DNA of 64,000 bases from Chalara sp. BL73 (GCA_918026815.1 CAKJVC010000182.1:124001-188000), one strand, 5' to 3'. Counted from the first letter of the stretch, positions 1 through 14,073 are shown. The notes: generated by a model from the sequence alone, not told the origin. Numbers and translations are program-made.

Positions 1-652
1 CCTTCCCGAACGAGGATTTCAATCACCCTTGAAATCTGTAGGAACCAAGAGGGATCCAACAGCCCCGCTACAGCCGCGGGGTAGGATTTAGCATTGCCAG
101 ATAGTTGTATAAGAAAAGTGTTCGGGGTCTGCGGATGAGGGGCGTACGAGGGAGGATCACTCAGCCACACTTCAAATCGAGACACAGCCAAGATATATAC
201 GCAGCTGGGAAATACCGCATTGAACATTCTTATCCTGATATCTCTTGATTTATTCATCAATGGAATGAAAAATCGCAAGACATACCCAGAAAAGGTTAGC
301 GAAGATGTGTTTTCTATTAGGACATACCGTGAGATCATGTGTTTTGGCAGCTCAGCTCACTTTGATGGGCAAATGCAGACCCCAAAGTGCGTTCGCCCCG
401 GTCTGTATGATATTGGCTCGATAATGAAAACAGCAGGATAGCTGGAAGGTCACTTGACCAGTTTTTGAAGGGGCTTGTCCCTGCGACTAAAAACCAAAAG
501 CATTCCGAATTCCACTCTGCCATATATCTCTGTATTAAATATTGTATTAAGTATATTCCCTTCTGTCCGTGGGATCTAAAGCGTAAATTCGCTCCCTTAT
601 CCAATTTAAAGCCCTGAGCCAACGCCATCGTTATCAAGGTCAATCGAAATGC
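1..652. other. Left-edge flank, no gene seen
   Basis: This is the 3' flank of the fasciclin gene. It holds only short shadow reading frames with no recognisable domain, splice pattern or repeat. Confidence 0.5.
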
Positions 653-2272
653 CTAAATCATGAGGACCGCACCCCCAAGTGCGACCATCAGCCCCGCAGC
701 ATGGTACCCTGTCTCCCTAGCGATCGCCGCGGCATGACCTTGGCTGCTACTTGTTCTATGGGAAGTGGTTGTTGCCTGAGCATTTGCGCTGGTCGCTCCA
801 GAGCCACCAGAACTAGACGCAGTTGGAACGGTAGTGGTCACAGGGCAATTTACTGTGCATGGAATTGCACTGGTGAATGGGAGATTGTTGACCTGGCTTG
901 CGGATGCGAAAACTGGGGCTTGAGATGGAATGTCTGGGTTTGGCTGAGCGTCTGGTCCTTGCGGGTTGAGGACATTGTCAATAACGTGAATGACACCATT
1001 GGCAATCAAGATATCAGATGTGAGCAGCTGTGCAGAGTTGATATATTTGTTGTTTCCGGACTGCAGGACGGTAATTTTTTCTCCTTGTACAGTGAGAAAT
1101 TTTGTGGCATTAGTCAAACCAGTTGAGTAGATGAGCTGTGGGATTACATGGTAATCGAGTATAGTAGCAAGCTCATCTGAAGTTATATTGGATATGGCAG
1201 GTCCAAGTGCAGTGAACGCTTCGTTTCTCGGGACCAAAAGGGTCAGATTTGGTGTATTGGTATAACTTGTCATTTTTCCGGCCGCATATACAGCTCCTTG
1301 GAAAGAGGTGAAGTTAAAGGAGTCGGTGGTATCTTGTAGATCGGCCTAAATGAATAGAAGTTAGTACTGAAAGATAGATGATCCCAACGATCCTGCAAGG
1401 GCAGATAGGATAACTGCCTTGGAAGCGGATATGATCGCTCGAGCTTTGATAAAAGAAACATATTTGAAAGGAAAACTTACTGGCGGAATCAAAAGGGAGT
1501 CAATAACCTGAACAACACCTCCTGTAAACTCGAGATCCTATGTGCTATGTTAGCTGGCGGATCGCAATATCTTGGTACCATCCAAATAGAAAAGTTGTCT
1601 AGTTCCACTTTTCAATGCGCTGCGCTTATCTCGTACCTTTTCAACAACTGTGCTCCTGCTCCCTTGGCCACTAACAAGAACAACCACATCTTCGGACTGC
1701 TTCACATTCTGTACCCTTTGTCCGCCAGTGACGTTCGTGAATGCTTTATCTGTCATCAGAGTTGGGATGAAAACTGGTGTGCCAGGAATCAACTGCGCCG
1801 CGAGGCGTTGGCCTTGGAGGATATGATACTGGAGAACATTTGTAATGGTTTTCTCGTCATTGCTCTCAAAAGCTTCCTTGAGAGAGGAATAAGGGATTTT
1901 GTTAAAGGCGTCATTCGAAGGAGCGAGAATCTTTATGAGTGTCAATATACTTGCCAGAAAAGTAGAAGGATTATTGATGAAGGATAAGGCGTAATGAAAG
2001 TTAAATAACTTACAGTGACACCTTGTGTAGACGGAAGTTGTAGCAAGATGCTAGGGTATTTCTATATGTGGTCAGCGCAGAATTTTGACCTGGGAAAGCC
2101 TTGAATCGTCACTTTAGGCGAGACCTCATACTTGAATTAATCCATAGAAATTTGTCAGGTTTTTCTCTCCAGCCAAAAGACTTCCCAAATCCTGCAATGT
2201 GCCCGTTTGCGCTCTCACGCTCACGACCAACGAACATACTGCCGCCACAGCAATGCTGCTCCAACACCGCAT
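653..2272 (-). CDS. GPI-anchored protein with two fasciclin (FAS1) domains
   Basis: Predicted exons on the minus strand are 2132-2272, 2014-2061, 1637-1930, 1481-1537 and 653-1345. All junctions are GT-AG and in frame, giving 410 aa. Residues 1-21 form a signal peptide (start MRCWSS, hydrophobic core, ending VRAQ). The first FAS1 domain covers about 25-180, with the typical TILAPSNDAF motif and YHIL box, and ends near GVVQVIDSLLIPP. The second covers about 185-315 (LLVPRNEAF, YHVIPQ, GVIHVIDNVL). A Ser/Thr-rich stretch then leads to a hydrophobic C-terminal tail (about 393-410) that fits a GPI-anchor signal. FAS1 proteins usually act in adhesion at the cell surface or wall. The ATG at 2272 was chosen because it gives the signal peptide. 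I see no defect. Identity is firm; the adhesive role is inferred from the family. Confidence 0.9.
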
Positions 2273-5155
2273 TTTGTTCTAGAGAAAGTCCGGTCTCACG
2301 TCGTGTCCGATGAAAAATCCAGGCAGGAGAATAACTAGAGACAATTGACATGTAGCGACAGTGGCGAGGCCTGAGCCGGCAAAACAACACAACAAGACCA
2401 GCTCACCAGCCGCAAACACAAAGTTTCAGGTGAAGTAGCTCGAGCTGAGCAGCAACGGGATAGGGCCATATTGCTATCACTATCGAAAAGTTTCCTTGGG
2501 CTACTGTAGCGGATCATAGGCGCGCAACCAAGACAAGTGGAGCTAAACTATTCTCAAAGGGAAGAGCCTATGAATAATTGTGGAATTTGACGATTTTGGC
2601 GGGAACCCAAAGGAGGGGCCTAACACAGAAACCAGGGGGTTTGGTGGTTTGAGTGTTGTGCTCTGAAGTCTTGGGGCTGTGTGGCTTGAAAGGGGATCGA
2701 CACTTATGATACGAACAGCGACTAGGAATATGTGGCGGAATCTTGGTTTTCGAGAGACGGGAATAGGAGATTTGCTGCTGCGCTTTTAATACAATCCATA
2801 CCTAATGATGGACGAAGTGAGGAAAGGATTCATTTACATATTTTGACTACTTGTTCTCATTGGGCTCTGAGTTCAAGAGTCATGGAGATATCAAACTTCC
2901 ATAGCTCTATTGTTCAGTGAAGCATTTGCGAGGAAACCATTCATTACTTTGAAGAATTCGAGATTCGTAATGCAGCCTCAAATGTTCCGCAGCACTGGAA
3001 CAGCCGCGTGTCTGCAAGCAGGTAACTATCCGTCCCTCGCGTGGGACGAACATGGTGGAAAGCGTCATGACGAAAATGTTGCACACTGTTGTGAGACTTT
3101 TTCGAGTTCAAAGTTGAACATAGGAATGGAATGTGCTGTACTTTGTAAACCTGACAAAATCATGGGCTTATCTTAGATACCCCGCTGTGTCTAACCCGAC
3201 CTACTCTTGCGTACCCTCTTCGTCTCTTCTGCTGGTAAGCGATGCTCTTCTTGATACTTGATACACAACATCAAAATACCTTATCTTGTCGAAACAACCC
3301 CAAAAACCTATGGCTGAATTCACATTGGAGACAATAGAATATTCCGAAAGATAAGACATTCACTAACAGCCAGCCTTACATGGGAACGAAATGCAAGCAA
3401 TAAGCGGCGACACGTGAGCAATAAACCATGATCCAAAACAGCGGTTCATCCATTCTTAACATGTATCTCGTGGCTATATCAACCAGAACTCTGCATACAT
3501 TATGCACAATCTATCGATAAAATGCCTCCGCCGCCTTTCCGCTCCTCCCAGAATGTCGCTTGGAAATATGCACCTAAATGCACCTCACCCAAGATCCTCT
3601 TCGTATTTAACCCTGTTCCGGAACCCCAGCACGCGTCTGCATCAATTGCAACTGGGCACGGAGATCCATCGCAACCATGCCCAAAGCAAGTGATCTACGC
3701 AGGGTATGCAAAAATCATCCCCATGCTAGATTAAACTAGGGCGACTCCTAGATTAGAAGATCTTTGATCGAGGCGACAGAATGGCCAGGACAAGGTCGGA
3801 CCTCACGTCCATGGGTTTCCAGGCGATTACACAATAACACAAAACATCGATCACCCGTGCTCGAACCAGCCTTCTTTGAAATATCCCGGCAATATTTCCC
3901 CTTCCGTCTTGTATGTCTCTGGTGTATTTCAACATTCAGCCCATTTTTCCCGAACAGGTAATCCAGACATGACCAAGGCTAGTTGAAACAAAAGCAAAGG
4001 AAGCAAAACTATCAAACTCCCCCAACCAAGAAAGCAGGGAAACGAGGAAAAACAAGAAACACGCCATAAGTACATGACAATCGTGACACATACCTGCTGC
4101 AGCCTGCACCCTGAAAAGCTTCGTGCCGCCTCCTTATCTATTCCTGTCAGACAGAACCAGTTTTCTCACCGACAACAGAAATCCTTATCAAAAGGGCTCT
4201 CAAACAAACGTCTCACAAACCAATCCTCTATCTCAAACCGACCAAGAACCAGTGCATTGGGTCCATCGATTTTTTTTTTTTAAAACTTCCCGTAAGCACG
4301 GCCATCAAAAACGCCGCATCCACTACCCGCCACGTGTAAGGCCGCCATCGAGTTCTAAACCCCATCGCCAACTAAGCGGTCAAGCAGAGACCAGTGTCTG
4401 TGGAAATACGCGAGCTTGCCGTATTACGAAGCTGAAAGGTTGGCACGCCTGCAGGTGAAAGGTTCCGTGGCTGAGAGCCGGGACACCTTAAGGTGTTGGA
4501 TATTGCATTTCTCGGGACATCCGCACATTCGGAAGGACGAACCTTGGTGTTGGGTTCTTGGAAGTCTAGGCTCTGGTGAGGGATGGGTATGATAGGCATT
4601 ACGTGATGTGGAGAAGAGAGGTTGGGAATATGAGGTAAGATGATATGTGAATTACGAATTTGATATATGCCTCGCGGTAGACGTGATGAAGTAAATGCAG
4701 AAGAAGTTGGCTGCTGACGCTTGCTTCGATCAATTTGTGCAGGTGAGAAACAAGTGAGAACACTTAGCAGAGTAACATAATCACAATGTAGGGTGATTGG
4801 TATATTTGTATTATCATTGTACTCAAGGGAATTCGTTACCCACTGATCCACCATGCCGTCCATGGAAATGTCTATATGTACATTAATTCAAACTCCATGA
4901 GGCCACTGCCCACCCAAGTCTATGATCGTTTCCAGCGAACTCCCTGAATATTCTTTAGAATTACTATAATGAGTGTTTAAAATGCAACGCTTTATGCAGT
5001 TTGCCTAAGCCTGAGACTCGTCTTGTGCGGATCTTTCTCATCTGCGAAGAAATGATCCACAAATACAAACTTCCCAATTTACCATTAACAATTATGCCAT
5101 ATCCATATATTTGGGATGAGCTCTGCTCAATATACAACGGCGGTCCTGATAATGT
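2273..5155. other. Intergenic, no gene recognised
   Basis: The stretch lies between the fasciclin start and the glycosyltransferase stop. It contains small ORFs on both strands (for example 4372-4863 minus) without domain signatures, and a T10 run near 4270. It probably holds the fasciclin promoter and the 3' UTR of the glycosyltransferase gene. Confidence 0.5.
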
Positions 5156-8087
5156 TTACCACGAGAATGTCATCAACGCTGGGTTGAGGGCAAGCGGCAA
5201 CAGCAAGTGACTGGCAGTGACAGTAGCCATGGGAAGTATGGCAACGAAATCCTTGATTTTCCAATCGTATGGGACAAAAGGTGCAACGGCCATGATGATC
5301 ATACCAGCAATGCCGATGAGTGAGAACGCAAATGAGAAGAAGAACTTCTTGAGCACCTTGGGCACCTCAATGAAGAAGTTACTAAACTCAGCCTCCTTGG
5401 AAGTGGCACCCCAGGTCATGTCAATTTCAAACATGTGGGCAAGAAGCGCCTGGGAGACGTGTAGCGAAAGACCACCAAGAAAGATGGCCAACATGATGGT
5501 CCACTTAAAGTTCTCGAAAAGTGCATACAGCAGGCTTCTCTCGCCGATTCTGTAACGCATGACAGCAAGAGCAATGTTCCCAAGACCGTTGAAGACAATG
5601 ATGATGGAGAACCAAACTTTCCAGGAGTCGACATAGTACTTATCCAGGTAACCGTTGAACCATCCTATAGCGAAGTAGTTCGCAGTAGTCATGATCCAAG
5701 CAGCACCGATGGCGTAATAGGTACCGATGTAGGAGATGATGGTGACTTTTGAGGTGAAACGAATGTTGGAGAACAGGAAGGTGCGGAATAACGGAGTGAA
5801 TGGGCCTCTGTATATCCATTTGCGAATCGGGTGAAAAAGCAGTTCGTTACAGCCGTAGGCATATTTCTCCCATCTTGCAAGCTCATCGTAGACGGTGAGC
5901 GACACACCCTCCTTGAATCCCTCGCCAGCCCAAGCAGCAAGACGGATAGTGTAACCATTGACCTGGAGACGGAGCGACATATCGAAATCCTCGGACACGT
6001 GAGATTCGGACCAGAACTTTTCATAGTTATCCTCATCTGTGTAAGAAACCTGTTGGATAGCCGACCAGCGCAAAATTGCGTTATGACCGACGAATGGCGC
6101 AACATCACCGTTGGAAACAGTGTACCGAATGGCGCTGTAGATCAAGTTGGTGAAGAAAGTGATGCCGTTTTCAAAGTAAGTGTTGACAACTTGCATGACC
6201 CCAGAAGAGAATTGCATGATACCGACTTCAGGAGACTGTTCCATCTCAGAGCATGCATCTAGAAGACAATCGGCAGGAACACGAGTATCGGAATCAACTT
6301 TCCATGATCAGCATCTCTGAGTAAATATTTCAAACGAAAAGAACTTACTGAGGAGAATATAATCTCCAACACGAATGTTGCCATCGGCCCAGGCACGCCC
6401 ATTCTCAGTCAGAACTTCCCTAAGCACCCTATCATATGCTTGAGCCTCGTCGGCTTGAGTCCAGTCAACAGGTCGCTGGATCAAGTTCAATCTATCTTCA
6501 ACCATGCACGAGATATTAAGACCATAGTTCATATTTGAAGCCTAATTGAGGAATGATCGTCAGTAACCATCCAACCAACATTTGTGGGGGCCAAGGAAAT
6601 TGCTTAGATTCAGCCACCTGCTACGGGAAGTAGTCTGGTGACGTCTGAACATTCCACCAGAGCTGAAAAACAGCTGTGATTGGTAAGTAAATGTTTCAAG
6701 GCTTACTTTCTTGACTGTTTATATGGTCAGCATCAATCTTGGTCACGATCGCATGAAGAGAATCTTACATTTTCCTTTTCTTATAAAGTTATCACCATGT
6801 TTTGGTCTTGCGGTCCATCCAATGCTGTGGTCAGCATAGAAGTCAATTCTTGCCCGTCGCTCTTCCTCGGAGATGATCTGGAGACCATCATCATTGATGA
6901 ACATGTTTGCAGATCCGCCTTGCAGTTCGTAGGTAGAGATGGCTTGCTTGATGGACTTGACGGTGGGAGCAATGACGGAGTTCAACCCCTCCTTGTAGAC
7001 GGGACACTGAATAGTAATGTGTGGCAGGGTAGAGCTCTGCAGGCGAGGAGGAGCTTTGGCTGAGTAGAATTTGGAGTTGATGGTCAATTGTCGGACGGGG
7101 CCGAACAGCTGAGCCAAGCAACCAACGATGACTTGACCGAAGAAAAGGGTGAAGAAGATCTGAACCGGCGTCAGAGCAAGCAGCGCAAGACGAATATAGT
7201 TTCCATCAACACGGACTTCGACAGTCAGTTGGCGGGCACCAGCACCGAGGGTGGTCATGATCAGGATCATAGTGAGAGAAACCAAGACAGTGTTTTGCAA
7301 GTGCAGCGGTCGCTTCTCAGGTATGATCTCTCCACTTTCTTCATCGATCTCATATTCCGGAACTTGGGTACCCTTCTTTTCATCATCATCACCAACCTCG
7401 CCGGTCTTCCATACCAATTGCATGAGCTCAGACTCAATCTCCTTGGCACGCTCAACCAAGTGTAAAGCCTCATCATCCCAGACAACCAAGAGCGATTCTG
7501 AAGCAATGAATGCTGCAAACTGATGTTTTCGTGCCCGAGGTAAATCTTCGATTGTGGGCAAGATTTGTATCCGCAGACCGTTCATTAGTGGAACGTCGAC
7601 GGCGTCGGGAGACCACTGCAAAAATGTCTTGATAACTCGGGAGTTGACGGTCATTGCACACTGCAAATGTTAGCAACTTGTGGTGGACTCGAGTGAGTCC
7701 TCTTACCTGAACATTGAGCGCAGAACATGCAGCGGCGAATGGAGATTCGCCCAGTTGTGGTGGGCAAGCCATGTATGTGTTTTTTGATTTCCTGAGGAGA
7801 ACACCTTCCACCTCTCCACTTCCATCACTGACCCATAGATGCGAACACTGTTGTTGGTATAGGTAGTTTACCATCACTTCATGCTTGATATCATCTAGGA
7901 AGGTTGAACTTTGCGTTGAGCGGTTGGAGATCGAGTTTCTTGAAGATCCAAATCTTGAAGCCGGCGGTTGCAGTTCCATGTTGTAGCTGTTGTGTGGAGA
8001 TCCGGAGGATCTCTTCTCGCTGGCGACCTCAGGAGAGACAGGCTGAGGCGCAGGCGCCTTTGCCTTGAAATAGCTTCCTATTCCCAT
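5156..8087 (-). CDS. Family 2 glycosyltransferase, multi-pass membrane protein (fungal GT2 type)
   Basis: Exons on the minus strand are 7707-8087, 6769-7660, 6707-6714 (8 nt), 6349-6541 and 5156-6297, giving 871 aa. Two membrane helices lie at about 246-272 and 282-313. A cytosolic GT-A catalytic domain follows: the CPVYKEG motif near 346, N-D-D-G at 383-386, the DSD metal-binding motif at 493-495, S-E-D-F-D at 593-597 with the catalytic Asp pair, and E-L-A-R-W at 630-634, equivalent to the Q/R-x-x-R-W motif of processive enzymes. About five further helices fill the C-terminus. The set of motifs places it with cellulose and chitin synthase-like GT2 enzymes. By overall layout it resembles the fungal GT2 class (ZtGT2/FgGT2) needed for hyphal growth on solid surfaces; that link is from memory of the family and the sugar product is unknown. 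The start at 8087 is the first in-frame ATG. Confidence 0.88.
6707..6714 (-). other. 8-nt microexon of the glycosyltransferase gene
   Basis: The preceding exon ends in phase 1 and the next begins in phase 0, so joining them directly would break the frame. Between them lie the eight bases TCAAGAAA, preceded by an acceptor ending ACAG and followed by the donor GTAAGC. Including them restores the frame and the conserved string R-K-G-K-F-K-K-A-S-N. Confidence 0.8.
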
Positions 8088-11000
8088 CTCGATGCCGGTA
8101 TCTGATTGCCAAGTCGATTATCCGACGGAAAGAAGTCCTGGAAGTTGTGTGTAATCTTCTCCAAGCCCCGAGTTCTTGACCTTCCTGAAACGAGTGACTG
8201 AAGGTTTCGTGATTAGGTAGATATCATATAGCAGATGTTGAGTTGGCGTGTGATTTTGCTAAGCAGGCCAGACTATCACAGACAAGTACCTTTGCGGTAT
8301 GTCGTGGTAGTATTGATAGCGGCGCAACTTGAAGAGAATTGAAACGAAAGTAGGACAACGAAAGAGCGTGAAGGGTGGCAGCAGGCTGGGGGGTATATGT
8401 CCGACGCAACAAACCATGCGCGAGTGGACGAAGAGGGCGGAAAGAGCTGCTCAAGGATGTTTGAAGTTGAGTTTAATGGGGGGGGGGTAAGAGGGCTCTC
8501 AAGACTCCAGGCCCCGCTGTAGAGGTCGGCCTACACTGGGCGAATGGGGCAGGAACCAAAAGGGAAAGGCGCCACCACTTTTCGAATGGCTTGCCGCGTC
8601 GATTTTTGATGCGTGTGAGGTGAGTGATGCTGGCTAGTCCTGGTTCTGGTTCTGGTTCTGGTTCTTTGTGCTTGTTCGTGATCGGGCTAGGCGTGTGGAA
8701 CCAAAATCAAAACTAAAGGAGAAAATAAAAAAGGGTTAGAGAAGAGAGAGCAAGAGCGTAAGGGGATGCACGGTTGATGCAGGAAAACCGTGGCCATGAA
8801 CAGCAGACACTGATACACTTTAGGGATGGTAGGTGATGACCCATCTGCGCCCAGACGACCAGGGCTACACGATAGTTTCCAAATGCTAGCCCATGCGGCT
8901 GGGAATGGGGCGACTCAGAGAAGCTACAACGCCGTAGTAAGTAAATATCTCTAAAAACAGGCTCAACAGGCAGGAACGGCCGGCCGGGCATGCAGAAAAA
9001 AAATAGTGTTGTTGTGGTGGGGCAGGGGGCACAGACAGGGGCAATCTGGAACCCTGTGTCGATTATATCAAAACAGACGATGAAGTGGGGTGGGCGAGGG
9101 GGAAGGGGGGAATGTCGACTACTGTGCTTACTTACTTACTGTAAATAGAGGTTATTGTAGATCACCACTGCTCATTATTATGGGGATTTACCCGAATTTG
9201 ATATCAGAGGGTTAGGTACTGTCGTTCACTTCAGCTCAGCTTTTGTTTCGGCGTTTCCTCCACGCCAGACCTAAATCGTCGTATATGTAGCCCGTCGGAT
9301 GAGTGCCTAGAATGTGACTCCAAGCTCCAGAAAGACCCAGGAGACACGTCAAGGTTATTCCGATGAAAGAAGATTTCGATAAGTTTGGAAGCATCATACA
9401 TAGATACATAAACATACCCTACATATGGCAATCAAGTATGCGTGCTCATCCCATAAATATAATGATTCAAACTCATTGCTTGTCCTCCCTCATAACCCCC
9501 CACCTAACGCACATTTCCATATTCTCCTGCCCCCCTGCATCGTCACTCACACTACCTATGGCATGGATAGAAAGGAAACCTCCAAAGCCTGTACTTCCGT
9601 AACCCCTGTCTGGATGTACTGTACTGCAAAAGGTTCAATAATTATTCAGCCACCCACGCTACCTGGCCCGCCGAGCAGCCTCAAGATAGCTGACTTGCTT
9701 CCAGGAGACTTTTCCTCAGGCGCTGGTGGGGTTTGCTGTCATGGTTGGTTGAGAGGATGGCCGCCTGTTGCTGGTGAGTAAGAAAAGAGGGGCCGGCAGA
9801 ACACGAGAGCGGTTCCGTTTTTAGCGCCATCCACCACCGACCCGCCCCAGCTACTCTCCTGTATTGTAAACGATAGAGAGAGAGAGAGAGAGAGAGAGAG
9901 CTTAAATTGGTTATCTCTACTTAGCACGAGAGAAATGGCTTCGATTCTCAGATCCGCTGACTGCAAAGAATCCACTAATCATGATGATGGACCAGCTCTA
10001 GAAAAGCATGAATCTGAAGAAATAAAAATTGAAAAAATTATGATATCAAAGCCGAGGGAAGCTTCCCTCCGCTCGCTCAATAATGATCCCGTATTACTAT
10101 GGCCTTTCGAGCCTTGCGATTCGTCACATTCTACAAGTCTCAGACCAGTAGTCCAAACGCATATACGAAAGAGAAGTCAGTGCAAGGCCCGCCCTCAGGC
10201 ACGATGTCTGAGCAAAGAGACTGATTTGAGTATGTTGCAATTTGCGACTTGGTAGTTTGGAACCGGCGTCTCGCCCGACCATAGCTTAGTAAAGCCACCG
10301 ATATATTTTTACTCTGAAAGCCCAACTGCCGCTACGAACATCAAATTGCCTCAGCATAGATGGTGAAGCCACGGGGAGGGTGCCACTACGGCAGAGTGAC
10401 GACCGGCTCTTGAAGTGGAAATGAGCATAGGACCGTGCCATCTTCCAAGCTGGTGCAACACGATGTGCCGCCGTCTCGTACATCAAATTTCAATAATGGC
10501 GGATCCGGTTTCCGTGAATAGTCTCTTCTTCGTTATCGCACGGGAAATGTCCAGAATCTCTTTGGATAAACAGTTGAGTCGTCGTTGTCATTCATTGTTC
10601 TGGAGCTGAATTGGGAAGTGATGTTGAGCTGGAAGCGAGCGATTTTCAATAATTGCCAATGGTGTGCTGGCCGTTGAGATCTCACATTCCACCGCCCAAC
10701 GCCTTGAACACAGAACTCTTGCCACCCTCAACCTTCGACTCCAGGCACAAAACCAGGACTATTTTCTTTCGTTCTGCAGCTTTGGTTTCCAAGACTCTAT
10801 GACATATAAAATCCATTTTAGTCTCGATTAGAGGAAATTTCTTGTGTCTCTGCTTTACTTACTTTTACGGCATATAGCGGAATATTTTTAATCCCTGCAA
10901 GTGGCTGAATTGCCCCTGATAATCCCATCTTGGTACCCCTGAACGCCAAATTGGGATTTGGGCTTTGTCCGTTTTGGAACCAAGTTAAGCGAACATCATG

Positions 11001-14000
11001 GCCGCCATCAAATTTTAGCTGGTAAAAGTTTGTATGGTATGTCTTACAAAACTCAGCCCTATTTCCGTCTATCTCCCTTACGCGCTGGTGGAGAATGTGC
11101 AATAATTAATTATTTGTATTTTTACCAAGTTATCTTCAAGTCATGTTGGGATTATCTGTCGCTAAGCATGTCAGAGTCGGGACCAGCAAAACGACAAGTA
11201 AATATAAAGACAAGGACAGAAGAGCAACAACAGAAAGTGATCCGTAGATAAGAGCCGCATATGCTAGTGGTTATAATCTACAGTGCTGTGTGTTAACGTG
11301 GCATCTGACCCATCTTTGATCAGAAGACTATCACTTGGGAGTTCCAGCGATCTCTCAGGGATGTTTAATTCTTAGCTGAATGCTTTTGCGATACCACTCT
11401 TCCAGGCAGGACTCTCTGGATCTTTCGGGGAAAAAAAAGAAAAGAAAAAAAAAAAAATCTAGATTATATTTCCCAGACTGTCTAGATGAGGCTTTTATAA
11501 GTCTGCTCTCCACGTGAGTGACGGCGGGTAATTGGATTGGTTCATTGCTGACAATAAGCGGATCTCAAATAGTAAAGAGATGCATGTCGTGTTGTCAAGT
11601 AAGACCAACCATGACTGCATCATAGATATTTATGTATTATTTCAACGAGGATGTCATCATGAAATCCTGAGGCTGAGAATAAGCAAAAGCAGCATCAAAT
11701 CATTTCGTTGTGGTTTCCAAATCCAGCTCTTGTCACGCTGCAATGCAAGAAATAGATTTCAATAATCAAACTTGATCATTGTAACGTTTAGACTGAACGT
11801 GTAACCACAACTTCAATCTTGGGTGACGAATAGACAGCAGATGTTTGAAAGCTAGGTAGCCACGAAATGCTACCTAGACTCTCTGTTTGGCGAAGGCAGT
11901 GCCTAAAACGCTCATGGCAGCTGACTGCTGTTATTGAAATGGCCATTTAAAGGTGCTTTAATATGCAGCGCGGAAGTTGTGCTCGGCCGGTGTCACCTTT
12001 TGATGCCGTGTCACATGGAGAAAGACAACCGACCGATTGTGCCGAGAGAACCCCGACAATAGAGCTCAGGCACCGGAAGACTCGGGAAAGAACACAAGGT
12101 CGAAGCTTTAAAAAAAACGTTGACAGATTCGATTCACTACTCCATCAGCAGCCATAAGCACTGTATCTGGCCGGGAGTGTCTCCGAAGTCTCGCAAGTAA
12201 CTCCATAAACTGCTACTTGCACTCTTAGTTAGACATAGACTCCTACATGGGTGACTGCCTAATATTTTATGAACCTCTGCACACACATACTTATGTGGTG
12301 TGTCGCAAGATCTCCGAGACAGTCGCAGCTCTTCGATGCATCAATACTCTCTATACAAAGTATGGTTCGTGGAAATAGAAACTTAAAGAGTTGCCTATAC
12401 CAGCCCTCCCAGTCACAACCCATTTGATTAAAGCTACGTGTAGTCCACGAGACAAAAGCAATTGCATCCATAATACACACAGTTATTCTACGAGAAGTCA
12501 TTGCCCACATTGTGCGAACCTTGGGAAATCTCGTCATCCGTTGCAGCCACAGCCCATGTTCAGCGCGCATTGCCAGGGTCTTTGCGATGCCTCATTGGCA
12601 GTGTGAGAGAATACCCCGCGAAACTGAATATCCAATGAAACTTCAAGCAGCATGAAGCTGTTCGTCGCCATCGCCACGACCTGGGCGATAGTAGCTTCCA
12701 GCTGACAGCCTGAACATAGATAGGATGATAAGAGAACGCAAAACACGGAAAACCCACGATTGCAAATGCCACAACTTAAACTTTTCACATGGGATAAACC
12801 ATATGGCGAGTAACTGCTGAGCCGAACAGATTCACAGTTTTCGTGTGACATTTGTGCTCAGCCCCAAACTCCGAAGGGGTACAGCACCACGCACCAATCT
12901 CGTCTTTCCAACGCTCAATACCATCATCTCAGACAAAATAGCAAACCGATAAGTGGAACAAATAACGAGCCCGCCACCTGCAATAAGACCGATGCTTGAT
13001 GTTCGCCGTTGCAGGACAGAAGAAGAAGAAGAAGAAAGGGGATGGCGTCAAGGTAGGAGTGATTCTCGTGTATTGTGTGGCTCTGATCGAAAGCCTCGAA
13101 GCCACAAATCTTCAACACTCGAGATACAGAATGAAAAGGATATAAATATCAATAATTGTGATAAATAACTTTGAGAGAAAATTCCTTCGACTTTGAATCG
13201 AACATGCAATCTATTTAGAGAGTACCTTAGAGAAATTGTTGATGCGACCGAATGGTGGCGGCAGGCGCACCATTTTTCATTGCACAAGAAACGGAATGAC
13301 GTGGACATTAGATTAAATTGTATACTGCTTTGATCGAGATATCCTGTTGAGAAGTCCAAATTTGAGAGAGGACGGGTTCTGGAAAGGAGAAGTTGACTTT
13401 GAAGGCTCAATCTTTAGATCTATCACATGATCCGACCTGTCCTCTCTGATATCCTCAACCCTCCAAGTTGATGCCGGAACAACACTTATGCCGTGGACAT
13501 CACCACCGTGAATATCCCTCAACCAGTCCATTGCTCAGCCGGGAGCTCACATATCCTTCCACCAGTATTGAATCTATGTTTCACAGCACGGAAGATCATT
13601 CTTGGACAGGAAATCTTAGACCCAAGGGCAAGAATGTGGAATTCTCGAAGGTGGTAATCATCGAATTGAAGCACCATTCCCGCTAAACCTCGAACCTAAC
13701 ATCAGGACATTTAGGAGGCAAGCATCTTCCCTTGCTCTGGGGACCTGCTATAGGAGAAATGTGAATTGAGGGCAGTTCTTTACCCACAACAGCTATTTAG
13801 ACAGAGCCTGGGAGATTACAGATCAGAAGAGCAGAATGAACAATAAAGCAGAAATCGAGATTGTAATTATTTCATATTTCAGCTTCCGATGCATAGCCGA
13901 TGATTAAAAACAGAGAAGTAGAGCATTGTGTGCGGACTCAACGCATATCTGCTCGTACGTAGTGCCCCAAAATCAGAGTCCCAGTCTAAATTATCCATCC

Positions 14001-14073
14001 GCCGACGCCTGTAAATCATTCGTATCAACACCATCGCATATGCTTAGTATAATGCTTTTCCTCGAAAAGAAAT
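8088..14073. other. 6-kb gene-free stretch with simple repeats
   Basis: No domain-bearing or spliced gene was recognised on either strand. It holds a (GGTTCT)4-like repeat near 8640-8665, a G8 run near 8478, a GA dinucleotide run near 9873-9900, A-rich tracts near 11430-11460 and GAA repeats near 13020. It must include the promoter of the glycosyltransferase gene. A small ATG ORF at 9935-10255 (plus) shows no support. Long non-coding transcripts cannot be excluded. Confidence 0.5.
9873..9900. repeat. GA dinucleotide microsatellite
   Basis: About 13 uninterrupted GA units lie within otherwise complex intergenic sequence. Confidence 0.9.

Noticed and set aside
4372..4863. 163-codon frame on the minus strand
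   Set aside because: No domain, signal peptide or intron signals; it overlaps other chance frames.
9935..10255. 106-codon ATG ORF on the plus strand
   Set aside because: Composition and lack of motifs do not separate it from chance in a 6-kb gene-free stretch.
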